From: Coriaria nepalensis
Taxonomy: Eukaryota; Streptophyta; Magnoliopsida; Cucurbitales; Coriariaceae
Assembly (NCBI GenBank): GCA_027186245.1
Contig: CP114494.1
Coordinates: 10,048,001-10,112,000 of the forward strand
Direction of reading: 5' to 3'
DNA length: 64,000 nucleotides
Positions 41,017-51,656 of the stretch are shown here, piece by piece (positions within the stretch are counted from its first letter, which is position 1; every line of letters starts with the position of its first letter). Under the pieces are notes generated by a model. The model saw nothing but the letters and a program-made list of their open reading frames with translations, ran no database searches and was not told where the DNA came from. The position numbers and the translations under genes were made by a program.

Positions 41017-41112
41017 ATGCAGATATGTGCTTCCCGCCTAGGGTTTGACAAGAAAGTACAGAAAATTGCAGAAAACCAGCATCGTCTACTTGAAGATTTT
41101 AAGAAGTGGTAA
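41017..41112 (+). other. Short coding-like open segment downstream of UPL
   Basis: ATG to TAA, 31 codons, with a protein-like composition including RLGFDKKVQKIAENQHRLL and FKKW. An acceptor-like TTTATGCAG lies at 41014-41022, so it might be a 3' UTR exon, an alternative last exon or a relic of another gene. I do not recognise it. Confidence 0.25.
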
Positions 41113-41660
41113 AAATTGCAATGTTCATTGGTTGGACCCTTTTAGCAAGGAGAGCTGAGGATTAAAACTGATGGGTTTTTCTTCTGTGTCTTTTTTGAGG
41201 AGTGGTGGGCCCAGAAGTGATGATGACATATATTCTTGATTGATTTTGTTGTGGGGAGAAAGGGAGGTGTTCCGTACACAACAAGTTGATACAGAAAATG
41301 GAGAAATATTAGTGTTCATATTTTTAGTTTTAGGTTGTAAGATCTTTGTTCTTTTGTATTTTCTAGGACCAAAAAAAAAGCCCAGAGTTTCTGTAACTAT
41401 AATTTATATATATAAATAAATAATTGACTTTTCACATAGGAAAAAAGAGACAGATTGACACTCTTTCATGAACAATAAAATTGTAACACACTACTATCAT
41501 GATCTCTTTTGTTATCTTTTTAGTGTACCAATTGAATAATAAGCCTTGATTGAAGTTGCTTGATTATGGGTAAGAACGAACAGCTTTAGAGAACATGGAC
41601 TAACAAGGATTCTTACGATGTTATAAATATCAGATATAATTAAAAAGAAGAAAATATCAA

Positions 41661-41735
41661 ATTTTATTTATTTTATTTTTTATTTATTTTATTTATTTTA
41701 TTTATTTTATTTATTTTATTTATTTTATTTATTTA
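41661..41735. repeat. AT-rich minisatellite, TTTATTTTA units
   Basis: About seven tandem copies of the 9-bp unit with minor variation, in noncoding DNA between UPL and NOI. Confidence 0.85.
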
Positions 41736-42156
41736 AATTTTAAACATAAAATAGGCCCTGTAATTAGTACTCAGACAAAAAAAAAAGAGTAGAAAAAATA
41801 CAAATTAAATTTTTAGAAGAAAATAAATAAATAAAAATTCAGTGCCAACGAGGTTTGCCTTCTGCCTTTTGCCACCTCACAGCCCATTCCGTTACGTTAA
41901 CGGTTTCCGTTGATAATGACGCTGTTTGACTTTGTTTGGAATGTTGACTAAAAAATTACCCACGAAACTTCAAAAAACCTGTTTTGCCTATTTTCACAAC
42001 ACCAACAAGAAGAAGAAGAAGAAGAAGGGGCCCAATTGACAATATTTTTCTCAGTCGCCCTCTCTCTCTCTCTCTCTCTCTCTCTCGCTCGTTTCGTTTC
42101 GTTTCGTTTCTTTTCTTTTTCCCGGAAAAAGACCACGTCTTCCCTCTCGCCGATTC

Positions 42157-43125
42157 ATGTCTGTAAGTAATCGATTCTCGCTGTTCTTACTGATCTGTTT
42201 TGCACCTTATTTGGTTTTCATCTCTCTTTTACTACCTAAATTTAGCTTTTCTACTTTATTCCTTCTGTTTGTATCTCTTCGATTGCTTTGATCTTTCATT
42301 TTACCTTTCTTCCTTAATCTCGAACGATTTCTGATATGTTAAGATCTTTCGAAGAATATATATCTTTTTGTGCTTTTCCATTGGTTTATGATTCATCGGG
42401 GTCAGTGAATGATGTTTATTTACTTTTAAGATTCAGTTTTATCATCCGTGTTTTGCAAAAGCAGAGAAATTTCGAGTTGATATGATTTTTGTTGTGATTT
42501 ATGATTTTTGGGTTAAATTTTAATTTAACTATTTTAAAGCACAGTAACGTTTTAGTATAGACTTGTACATCTTACTTTGCTTTATCTCAGCAGGAGAAGG
42601 GTCGACCGCTACCAAAATTTGGTGAATGGGATGTCAATGATCCTGCTTCAGCTGAAGGATTTACTGTGATTTTTAACAAGGCAAGGAATGAGAAGAAAGC
42701 TGGTGGGAATCCTGACTCTCCAGGAAGGGTTAACTCAGACATCAATCCTAGAGTGGATCCTGGCAAGCCTCAGAATGTAAGAACATATTATATACAAATA
42801 GATTAGTTTATTTTTCTTTCCTTTTTATATGGAATTGTGTGAATTTATATGACTGTGCCTTTTCCTTTTCAATACATATCACCTTGAAGATCTTGTTTTC
42901 TATATGGTGTAACTGAGTTATTTAAATACAATTGGACCCACCTGATGTGTGATATACCTGTTACATATGATCCTGTCTCTCCTAGAGGAGACACATTCTC
43001 TTTGGTCCAATTTAAATGGTGTTTCAGTTATCTTTGAACATTTATTTGGTTATGTTGCTGATTATGGTCCCTGATGTGTTTGATTATTCTCTTATTTTCA
43101 GAAAAAATGGTTTTGCTGCATTTAA
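42157..43125 (+). CDS. NOI: NOI/RIN4-domain small protein
   Basis: Three exons, 42157-42162, 42594-42776 and 43102-43125, encode 70 residues. Exon 1 carries only ATG TCT. The NOI motif RPLPKFGEWDVNDPASAEGF is followed by TVIFNKARNEKK, and the protein ends KKWFCCI, a short cysteine pair like the palmitoylated tail of RIN4-family members that fixes them to the plasma membrane. RIN4 itself is a negative regulator of immunity and is cleaved by the bacterial AvrRpt2 protease within PxFGxW sites. The same site is visible here as PKFGEW. Small NOI proteins carry one such domain. Intron 1 ends CAGCAG, a NAGNAG acceptor, so the second exon may begin with an optional Gln. The first-exon position rests on the MSEKGRPLPKFG start usual in the family. 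Confidence 0.9.
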
Positions 43126-43773
43126 AAGCACACCTGCAGAAGCTTAGTAATCGCTGTAGAAGAGGTCAGGGAAAGAGGTTGGCATCTGTAAGTAGCTTCA
43201 TCTTCATCTCTCTGAAAAGATGAATATAGTGTATTAGGTTTTATTTTGTGCTTTTAGAAATTGAACTGGTGTGAAGAAAAGTAAAGAACACAAACACAAA
43301 CAGCCGTTGCATTTATATCAACAATGTTGTGGTTTTCTTATTATTGGTTTTCTGGCTACTTCTTGACAGCTTGTATCATTGATACTGCTTGTGAAATGAT
43401 TATTCTTTTGTCCTAAACAAGTTCGTTGCCAGGATACTTGAAAGACAATGGAACAGGAAAAAAATAAATAATTAATAAATCATTGGAATCCGATTATAGA
43501 GTCATAAGAAAGGTTGATCAGTTGATTGGTAAAGAGATTCAGCTTCGTAAACTCTCATCAGTTCAAACTTCAAACCAGTAACTTTTGCTTTGACAAATAT
43601 CCTTGTCATTACAAATTAGTACTGGCTAGAACTTGCATTTTGCTAGAAAAATGGAAAAAACGCCTATTCTATTTGAAGACGAGAAATAGGAGCCTAATGT
43701 CCATTTATCCTTTTTGAACAGGAAGAACAATAACATCATTCGTAATTTCAGTTCTCAGTTTCAAGGAGCTGAA
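43126..43773. other. Intergenic region between NOI and the CslE relic
   Basis: I see no gene. The left part should be the NOI 3' UTR, which may contain another intron near 43190. The rest is AT-rich, unstructured sequence. Confidence 0.5.
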
Positions 43774-44974
43774 TCAAACTATAGGCACGAGACATGCCAA
43801 TGAAACTAAAACTAGAGACTTGAGTAAGACTGAGGATGGCATTTGCCCCTTGTCGTGGCGGATGAAAAGTGCATTGTAAACTGATAAATTGATCAGAACT
43901 ATTACCCCACTAAGAATAACCTGCAAAATCAATTTATCCAAAGTTTTATAATCCAGAATATTCGTCAAAATCCTGATTGTTCCTGATATGAAACTTAGAA
44001 GGTTTAGCAATGATCATGAACATGATAGTTGAGCTTCCAAACTCCATTATCTCCTGCTCGTATCTCTTTGCTATGTCCTCAGGAGCAACAGCCTTTACTG
44101 TAAGGTTGAATCTAGTTTCAGAAAGTCCTAATTGCCTTTTTATTGTGTCGATGAAGGCAAATAAGAATGAAGTAGTTCTTTGAATGAACCACATTCTTTG
44201 TAGGTTCCACCATGCTTAAAATGTAGTTCTGTAACTTAGAACCTCAGCTATGCTGTAACAGTTTTGGGCTACAAAGACATATCCAAAGGGTAGGAACCAT
44301 AGGCTTGTAATCTGCACGAAATTTCGAATTCTTAGATCAATTCTGAGTTATAATAAACCATTATCTGAACCAAGTATATTTTCTCATAAGGTGGTGTGTG
44401 CCTGCTTTAGTCTTTGGGTTTTAGTATGGCAGCTGCACCACAATGCATAGTACACGGGTAAGTACTTAAATAATTACTCTCACTTGCTTCAAAATATGGA
44501 GTAGGTGTAGAGACTTGAATCTAGAATCTCAACTCTAATATTAGGCTAAACTTGTATTACTAGTTTGTTAAGTTAAATTAGAAAGACAGGAGTTAATGTG
44601 TGTTTAAATAGGGGAAAGAACAAGGTATATTACCTGAGGGAACAAAGAAATGCCCTGGATGAGGCAAAGAGGAGGAAGAATAGCATGGTAGAGCATAGGG
44701 AAAGACATTGGAGCCCATAAGAGAGCGATGCAATAGCCCATTTGAGCACCTAATTTTATCTTCCCATGCCCATGTATGAGAGGGCAATACTTGGAGGCAA
44801 ATATCTGAAACATTCCTTCACTCCATCTCTTGAATTGAACTACACCTACTTGTAGGGTGGTTGGAGCAACACCCACCCCTCTTCCTCGGATTGTAGTAAA
44901 TAGATTTCCAAACCCAGCATTGGATTGATAACCCTGTAACTACATCTTCAACTGGACACCCATATCAACCCTAT
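43774..44974 (-). pseudogene. Truncated CslE-like cellulose-synthase-like gene, 3' end only
   Basis: Two exon remnants remain. Exon A is 44974-44634 (acceptor TTTGCAG, donor CAG|GTAATA) and encodes YGCPVEDVVTGLSIQCWVW, then GVAPTT and RWSEGMFQIFASKYCPLIHG. Exon B is 44311-43774 and encodes SLWFLPFGYVFVAQNCYS, AWWNLQRMWFIQRTTSFLF, and a C-terminal membrane segment. These are the Csl QxxRW region (here QFKRW) and the last membrane helices. Damage: a frameshift in exon A just before GVAPTT, an in-frame TAA at 44216-44218, and another frameshift in exon B before LNLLSFISG. The catalytic core with the first D residues and all upstream exons are missing. Between UPL and a SEC14 gene is where Arabidopsis keeps CSLE1 (At1g55850), by recollection, so this is probably a relic of that locus and not a random copy. 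Confidence 0.85.
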
Positions 44975-46079
44975 CTGCAAATTAAAAACATAAATTTATT
45001 ATAAAATTCTTTAAAAAAAATACATTTACAAATAATAATATATTTACCAAATCAAATGTAGATTAAAATTATTTATTATATACATATATATTTTTTGGAT
45101 AAATTCGTGAAATATACGAACTATAATCTAGTAAATATATGTATGTGTAGGACCCTAACAAGAGGTGGATCCAAAAAATGTTATGGATCATGACAGGACA
45201 ACAACTTTACTACACATACTCCTTATCTACTATCTACCTAGTATCCTCCAGCTTGACAATCATGATCAGAAGCTGGCATGGTTATCATGATATGTTTCAA
45301 TCTGTAAAACCATATCAAACAGATTCATTCCCACATGTTTTGTCATGTAACAGATGACCAAAAATCATTACCTATGGTCGTTTCATTCTGTAGATTGAAC
45401 TGAATAAATAAAAATCGTATAATTGAACTGAATATAAGATGCATAATTACACATTCACACGTTAACACTAATATGGATTCTCGATTCGAATAAAAAAAAA
45501 CAAAAGATTCTCTTTTCATTGATTGTCAATTTCGTCGTTTCATTCTGTAGATTCTTTTTGCTTTGGGCCCATTATTTGTTTGGGCTTTTATCTCCAAATT
45601 ATTTGGGCTTCTATCTACCTAATGATGTGGTATCCGAGCTTTGAGAGTGGGATACTCCAAAAATATCCACTGATGCCTAATGACTCCACTCCCGGCCCAT
45701 TTTTTCTGGGCCCAAATAAAATATATATTAATAAGCTTTTAATTACACCGTCCTTTTTTGTCCTAAAAGAAGAAGAAGAAGAAAACAAATAAATGTCCAG
45801 AGCACCAAATCTAACAGCTTATAACTGTAGGCTTTGCTCACACTATTGAACAAAAACCAGAAAGCTTCACGATTCTCTCTCTCACTCTATCTCTCTCTGA
45901 TAATGGCGGTAGAATCTTGTGCATGTCTTTCTTTTGTAAGTTGTAGGTGGTAGAAGAAGCTATAAGGGAGACAGGATCGAAGGAGGAAGGGCATTGTTTT
46001 TGGCGTTTTCAGCATTTTGATTCTGGATCTCGAAGTTTCCTTTGATTTCTCTTAAGTTGGAGGAAGACGAAGAGAGAAA
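44975..46079. other. Intergenic region and SEC14 leader
   Basis: No gene. The missing upstream exons of the CslE relic would have been here, but I see none. Near the right end is the probable SEC14 5' UTR, with CT runs at about 45876-45900. A 16-residue upstream ORF (45903-45953) is listed separately. Confidence 0.55.
45903..45953 (+). other. Possible upstream ORF in the SEC14 leader
   Basis: ATG to TAG, 17 codons, starting MAVESC. It contains TTTT|GTAAGT, a good splice donor, so an alternative is that this is the end of a 5' UTR exon. The effect on translation is inference. Confidence 0.3.
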
Positions 46080-48639
46080 ATGGGGGTATCTAATCAGGAG
46101 GCGATCAAGCAGCTTAATCAGCTAATGGAACAAGGTTGCGTTCTGAAAGTGTTCACTACAGTTTCTGTTTCGATCTATGCTTTATATGTTTTGCTCATCT
46201 CAAATTGCTAACGTCTCTTTTATTTTTTGTTCGAATTTTGTTGGCGAATATTTAACAGTAGATGAATCGCTGAAGAATACATTCAAGGTTAGTTTGTTAT
46301 GTTTTTCTCAATCTTACTTGATCTCTTGTGTATGCCCAATTTTGATTAATAATTTCGGATCAATGAATTTCTATCAGAAGCCTGAACCCCTTTCTATTGT
46401 TCAGATAGTGAATTTCTTCTTTACTGCATTTAGTCAACTCTCTTTGTTACGATACTTTTAATTTCCTTTGATCTGGGTAATGGTTTTAGATCTGTATTGA
46501 ATTTTTAGACCAATTAATGTGAGGTTTGCATGAAATATTCTTGGTTCTTATACTAATACTCTCAAATTAAAATACTTAGTTTCTTGATTAATACAAAACT
46601 GGTCTTCAGAATGTGCACCAGGGTTACCCGAATGAAACATTGGTGCGGTTTCTTACGGCAAGGGAGTGGAATGTTGCCAAAGCTCATAAAATGGTTAGAT
46701 TATAATTATTATTATTATTTTAAGTTACTTGATTTGATTTTAATTCTCTTAAAATTTTATACTAGTATCACTTATCCTTGACACAGTTTAGTCTTAACTC
46801 TCCAGTTGGTTGATAGTCTACAATGGAGGATAACAAATGAGATTGACAACATATTGGCAGTGAGTTTTTTTTTTGTCCCTCATGTATTCTAATTTTGGGG
46901 CAAAATTCAAGAAAGTGTTAGCACATTTAGGTAATTTTGTATCCACTCTAATGACAGAAACCGATTGCCCCAATCGAATTGTACAGAGAAGTGCGAGACA
47001 CTCAGCTTCTAGGGTTGTCTGGATACTCGAAGGAGGTACTCATGGGTTAGAAGCTTTGAAATAAGATTGTTCTTTTCCTTAAGACCTGTGGAAAAAGATG
47101 ATCAAATAGTCCTTTTTCTTATCTGTTATGAAATTCTCCAGGGTCTTCCCATTGTGGCTATCGGTGTGGGTCAAAGCACGTACGATAAGGCTTCTGTAAG
47201 GATGATTTCATTGGTCAATATAAAAATTTCTGCTGTCTTTTTATTTTCTTTGTATATTTATTCTATGGTTTTTTGGTCTATAGGTGCACTATTATATCCA
47301 GTCCCACATCCAAATGAATGAATACAGAGATCGCATCATGTTGGTAAGTAGCTGAGATGCTTTTTTTTTTTTTGATCACTTTCTGAATTTTTACTGTATC
47401 ATATCTCAATGTTGCTTTTCATGTAGCCTTCTGCAACAAAGAAGTTTGGACGGCATATAAGCACGTGTGTGAAGATTTTGGATATGACAGGTCTAAGGCT
47501 TTCTGCTCTGAATCAAATTAAGGTAATCTTTCGTTCACATATAGGATGAATTCATCCTCCCTATCTTTTATCCTGTACATATGCATTTTGCATATAGACC
47601 TACCGATGGTGCATTTGGGTAAGTGAATGAAACTGGAATTGGGTTAACTGGAGTCACTCCTGTAATATTATATGGGCCCATAACTGTGTTTGAGCTAAAT
47701 ACTATGTCACTTATATGAACTTAAACTAGATTTGGTGGGTCCAAGGACTCCAAACTGGCATCTCAGACGCCTACCCAAGCAGGTATTATATAAACTTATT
47801 TTTCCATTCTGACACAGCAATCTATGAATTTGTTTATGCAGCTTTTAACTGCTATATCTACTATTGATGACTTAAACTATCCGGAGAAGACAGATGTATA
47901 CTATATTGTTAATGCCCCGTATATATTTTCTGCATGTTGGAAGGTTTGGGTCCTTTTTCTCTTTGGAGTATAAATCCCTCTTGTCATATTATCCTTCATC
48001 TATGGGAAACCACAAAAATCTCCTGCCTTATACATATAAACTTCTTGCAGGTTGTAAAGCCTCTTTTACAAGAGAGGACCAGGAGGAAAATCCAAGTGCT
48101 GCGAGGTTGTGGAAGAGATGAGTTGCTCAAGGTAATTTTTTCGGACTAAAAAAAGAACGAAACAAAAGAAGTTTCCTCTTTTCTTTCAATTGTACATAAC
48201 AAGTTCGCTTTCACACTGCCCATCTCTTTGTGGTCATAGAAAGAGCGTTAAACTCATTTGTTGTTCCTTAATCTTCACTAATGGGGATATTATTTGTTTG
48301 GTACTTGTTATATAGGTAATGGACTATGCATCCCTTCCACATTTTTGCAGAAAAGAAGGATCTGGATCATCTCGAAACTCTCAAAACGGAAATGCGAGCA
48401 ATTGTTTCTCACTGGACCATACCTTCCATCAACAGCTTTATAATTATATTAAGGAGCAAGCTGCTCGTAGTGAATCTATTATACCAGTCAAACAGGGCTC
48501 CTTCCATGTCGATATTCCTGAGCTAGACCCAGAAGATGCGAAAATCACAAAAACGATCGAATCAGAGTTCCACAAGTTTGAGAACCAAAAGAACGGGCTT
48601 GCCTACTCACACAACGGTATTGAAATTAACGTGGACTGA
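46080..48639 (+). CDS. SEC14-like phosphatidylinositol/phosphatidylcholine transfer protein
   Basis: Eleven exons: 46080-46134, 46259-46287, 46610-46693, 46806-46859, 46958-47035, 47142-47195, 47284-47343, 47427-47522, 47842-47943, 48051-48131, 48316-48639. All phases agree and the product is 338 residues, near the size of At1g55840-type proteins. The CRAL-TRIO N lobe begins with the TLVRFLTAREWNVAKAHKML motif. The lipid-binding domain follows, with GLPIVAIGVGQSTYDKAS, YIQSHIQMNEYRDRIMLP, KILDMTGLRLSALNQIK, TDVYYIVNAPYIFSACWK, VVKPLLQERTRRKIQVLRG and YASLPHFC. No nodulin or GOLD domain follows. The C-terminal 100 residues are family-typical tail. It should exchange phosphatidylinositol for phosphatidylcholine between membranes. 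It lies downstream of the CslE relic and converges on the next gene. Confidence 0.92.
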
Positions 48640-49304
48640 ACATAACAAAGGCGCCAAACTAATGGAGCTTTTGGAACTTTGGAGTTTGCCTACATTAACC
48701 AAATGTAGGTCACTAATCAGTTGCTTAATTACATTTCGGAAATCAAAATGATGTTCTTCCCTTTTGATTTGAAGGGATAGAACAGTGAATAAAATAAAAG
48801 GTCACGAAGCCCATGATTACTGGAATTCTATTTAAGATTTTTTCTAAAAAAAATTTTAATATTTTTTTACTGGACTAAGCCAATTACAAGAAAGAAATTA
48901 TCTCCTGATGTATGAAAGAGAGAAAAGTTGTAATAAAGATATTGGTAGGAAAAACGAAAATCGGAACTTTATGCTGTTACTTTGGCTTATGAGCTTAGCT
49001 CAGAATTCCGAAGGTAGAAAGGATCTACTGAGGCGCCAAACTCCCAACTGACGGAAATAGGGTACACGGTGCTGTGGCTAGAAGTTTTGCATTTGTACCT
49101 ACGGCAGCGGGAGTCATTTCCTCTGCCAAAATAGCAACGATTGTATGACTTTGGGCTCAGTTCTTTTATGAATATATGTATTTGTATTAGATTAGAAGGT
49201 TGAAAGAAGCATATAGGAGAAACAAAGGATAATACACAACGGACAACGGCAAGAGCTCGTGATATGCAACAAAAGTTGCAAGTAGGAGCATTTTCCTGTC
49301 CCGT
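48640..49304. other. Convergent 3' flanks of SEC14 and the sucrase/ferredoxin-like gene
   Basis: I see no gene. Only 3' UTR-like AT-rich sequence is visible between two converging genes. Confidence 0.55.
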
Positions 49305-51125
49305 TCAAAGCCGAGAATTATTCCTACTGCTACTGCTAATCTCATCAGCATCAAGTGTATTAGCAGTCTTCGCAGGCAATACCAGGGTTTGACAGCATGA
49401 GTAAGCGTTCCCATCCCCCCTGCAGCAGCCTATAGTTTCAACACCAGATTTACAAGCAGGGCCACTCACTTTCTTCTCAAGTCTTCTTTCTTGGGATTTC
49501 TTCTGTTCTTCTTCTGATAGACCCATCCTGCCCCTGCAAAAACGTTTGAGACATTACAGAAACTGAAACAAATACAATTTCCATTTAAACTTCTGAAATA
49601 TGAAATGGATACCTCCATAAATTTTCTAGAATTTCTCCTTTTGCAACATGCTGATCAAGCAATGCAGGTACGTCATCAGGAGTCACATAACCATACCTGT
49701 ATATCCGATGATATTAATAAAAATGAACTTCATATAGTCAAAATGACCAAGAGGGCACATTACACACGACATCTAATGAAGTTTCTGCCGAACAGCAAAT
49801 TGCACCTTTGTACGAAACAAGGAAATAACCTCCCCCCTAAACTATGAAAGTCACTGAAAAAAATTGGTGGGTTTGTTTTCCATTAAGACTTAGTAAGCGA
49901 GGCCTCTTCTAGAAGTTGTATCTAATTTAAGGGAGTTATTGGGGTGATTTGCATATAACTATTAGTTCAAGAGGCTCTCTATACATAACCTTTTGATGTA
50001 TATACCTAAACATTTTTGACATTAAGAAGTAAAGCTAATGTGATTTGGTCTATTCAAGTAAATCAAATAAAGCAAGGAATCAGCCCTTACCAATGGCCAG
50101 TGACATCTCCATGGAAATTTGATCCAAATATAAGAACATTTCCGGCATATTTATGCCCCCCAAGGTGTGAACATGGACTAATAGACACTTTATCTTGGAG
50201 ACCATGCAATTTTATCTCCTCTCTGAATCTACTGACCAGTTTGGGCCCACAAACTCCACAACGGCGATCCCGGGCCCCATGACAACATACAAAAACATAA
50301 GAACCTTTCAACATTTCAGGTGTTCCGGCCATCCATCTACCATCCTTTACAAGAGCTTCTTCAACAAATGTATCAACATCAGAATGTTCCAATTTCCTGT
50401 CAATTTTTGCCCGAAAATGATAAGATGATGGATAAGAATAATGAAAGTAAGAAAATTTACAGAGAGAGAGAGAAGGAAGGAAAATCTCAAATGAGCTTGT
50501 ATTGACCTGTATCTGATCATGTCTGGAAAGATTAATACATCACCATTCGATGGCTCGGATCCATTTTCCCCTTCGCATATCGTTAGGCGGGTCTTTTGAG
50601 AGAGGAGGTTAAATGATACAATGAAAGAAATAAAGTTATAACCTCCACATTTCAAAACATATACCAGATTGAATCAATTTGCAAGACATTCTTTCCACAG
50701 TTCACAAATCAAACCAATCCACAAGACAACAAATAACAATCAAATAAATAAAATTGTTAACAATTAAACATATAATAATCAAAATTCAGAGAGGAAGAGA
50801 GAAATGAAATTACCTTCTGCGACATGTCCGCTTTCCTACACGTCACAGCGGCTGCGAGTAGCTTCGGCAAGCCATTAACTTCAGCATCCTCAATCTTCGA
50901 GGGCCAAACGTTAGGGTTTTTGTAGCAGAGGAAGACATGGCGATGATAGAGCTCGACCGTCCCGGCGAGTTGACTCTTCCGGAACTCGGGCCTCGAGAAT
51001 CCAAACTCCATTTCGGTGTTTACACCAGTTTCCGCCATTACACTCAAATGTGAAGAAGGAAGAAAGGTTTGTTGCGGATGAAGTCTCGAAATGTGGGGCG
51101 AAATCTTTCTGGAAAGACGAAACAT
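49305..51125 (-). CDS. Sucrase/ferredoxin-like (AIM32-type) protein
   Basis: Five exons in transcript order: 51125-50814, 50592-50507, 50396-50091, 49696-49613, 49533-49305. They join to 338 residues. The start was set at MFRLSRKISPHIS because the upstream in-frame ATG (51179) would lie in a purely AT-rich lead. The N-terminal 30 residues are basic and could target an organelle. The family core is clear: LAGTVELYHRHVFLCYKN, then FVCCHGARDRRCGVCGPKL, then ISPCSHLGGHKYAGNVLIFG, and YGYVTPDDVPALL. The CxxH and HxxG cysteine/histidine motifs match thioredoxin-fold [2Fe-2S] ferredoxin-like proteins. The usual C-terminal membrane tail of the family is not seen. The protein ends SSSRNNSRL after a Cys-rich segment (CCRGDGNAYSCC). 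Biochemical function is not established. Arabidopsis relatives are At4g26620 and At5g55900, by recollection. Confidence 0.85.
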
Positions 51126-51656
51126 TTTGTTCACTGCGCGTCTATTTATCTCTTCAATTATTAGTATTGCAAGTTGCAAGGGTGATAGATGATGTTCTCA
51201 TTTAGTCTAATTGAAATCTATACCTCCGATATTTAGTTTTATTCAATTTTGCCCCTCTTAAATCACTTTATATTCAATTCGGTCCCAAACTTGTTCCCTA
51301 AGGTCCTATTTATCTCTTATTTGTATTTTTTTTTATTGTCTAAATTTGAGAAAAATTGCATCTTTGAGTTAAAAGGTAACAAATTTGAGAAAAAAAAATG
51401 TAAATAAATATATATATATATATAAATGTTGGAAATCAATTGGATTATGTGGGACCCACCATCCTTGCAAACAGAGCTTACAAACCATTCTTCAATCAAT
51501 AATCTCACAGCTCAGTTGCCTTGCCCCATACAGGAGTGAATTTACTTCTTTGAAACTTGCTTCCAAACTGATATTGTAACACTTTGTCAGCCACAACAGG
51601 TAACAAATTGTACAGACAACCAAAACACATATCTTCTCAAATCTCAAACTTAGTTC
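51126..51656. other. Intergenic region between the sucrase/ferredoxin-like gene and WEB copy A
   Basis: I see no gene. It contains a TA run at about 51407-51424. From about 51470 the sequence resembles that downstream of WEB copy B (CTTCAATCAATAAT, CTCACA, GAATGCAATCACT-like), so it is part of the duplicated segment. Confidence 0.5.

Larger units (their letters stand above)
40815..42156. other. UPL 3' flank and intergenic region before NOI
   Basis: No complete gene. It contains a small coding-like frame at 41017-41112, a long AT-rich minisatellite of TTTATTTTA units at about 41661-41735, a GAA/CTT-type run at 42008-42027, a CT run at about 42059-42086 and four GTTTC units at 42091-42110. The last three are probably in the NOI leader. 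Confidence 0.6.
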
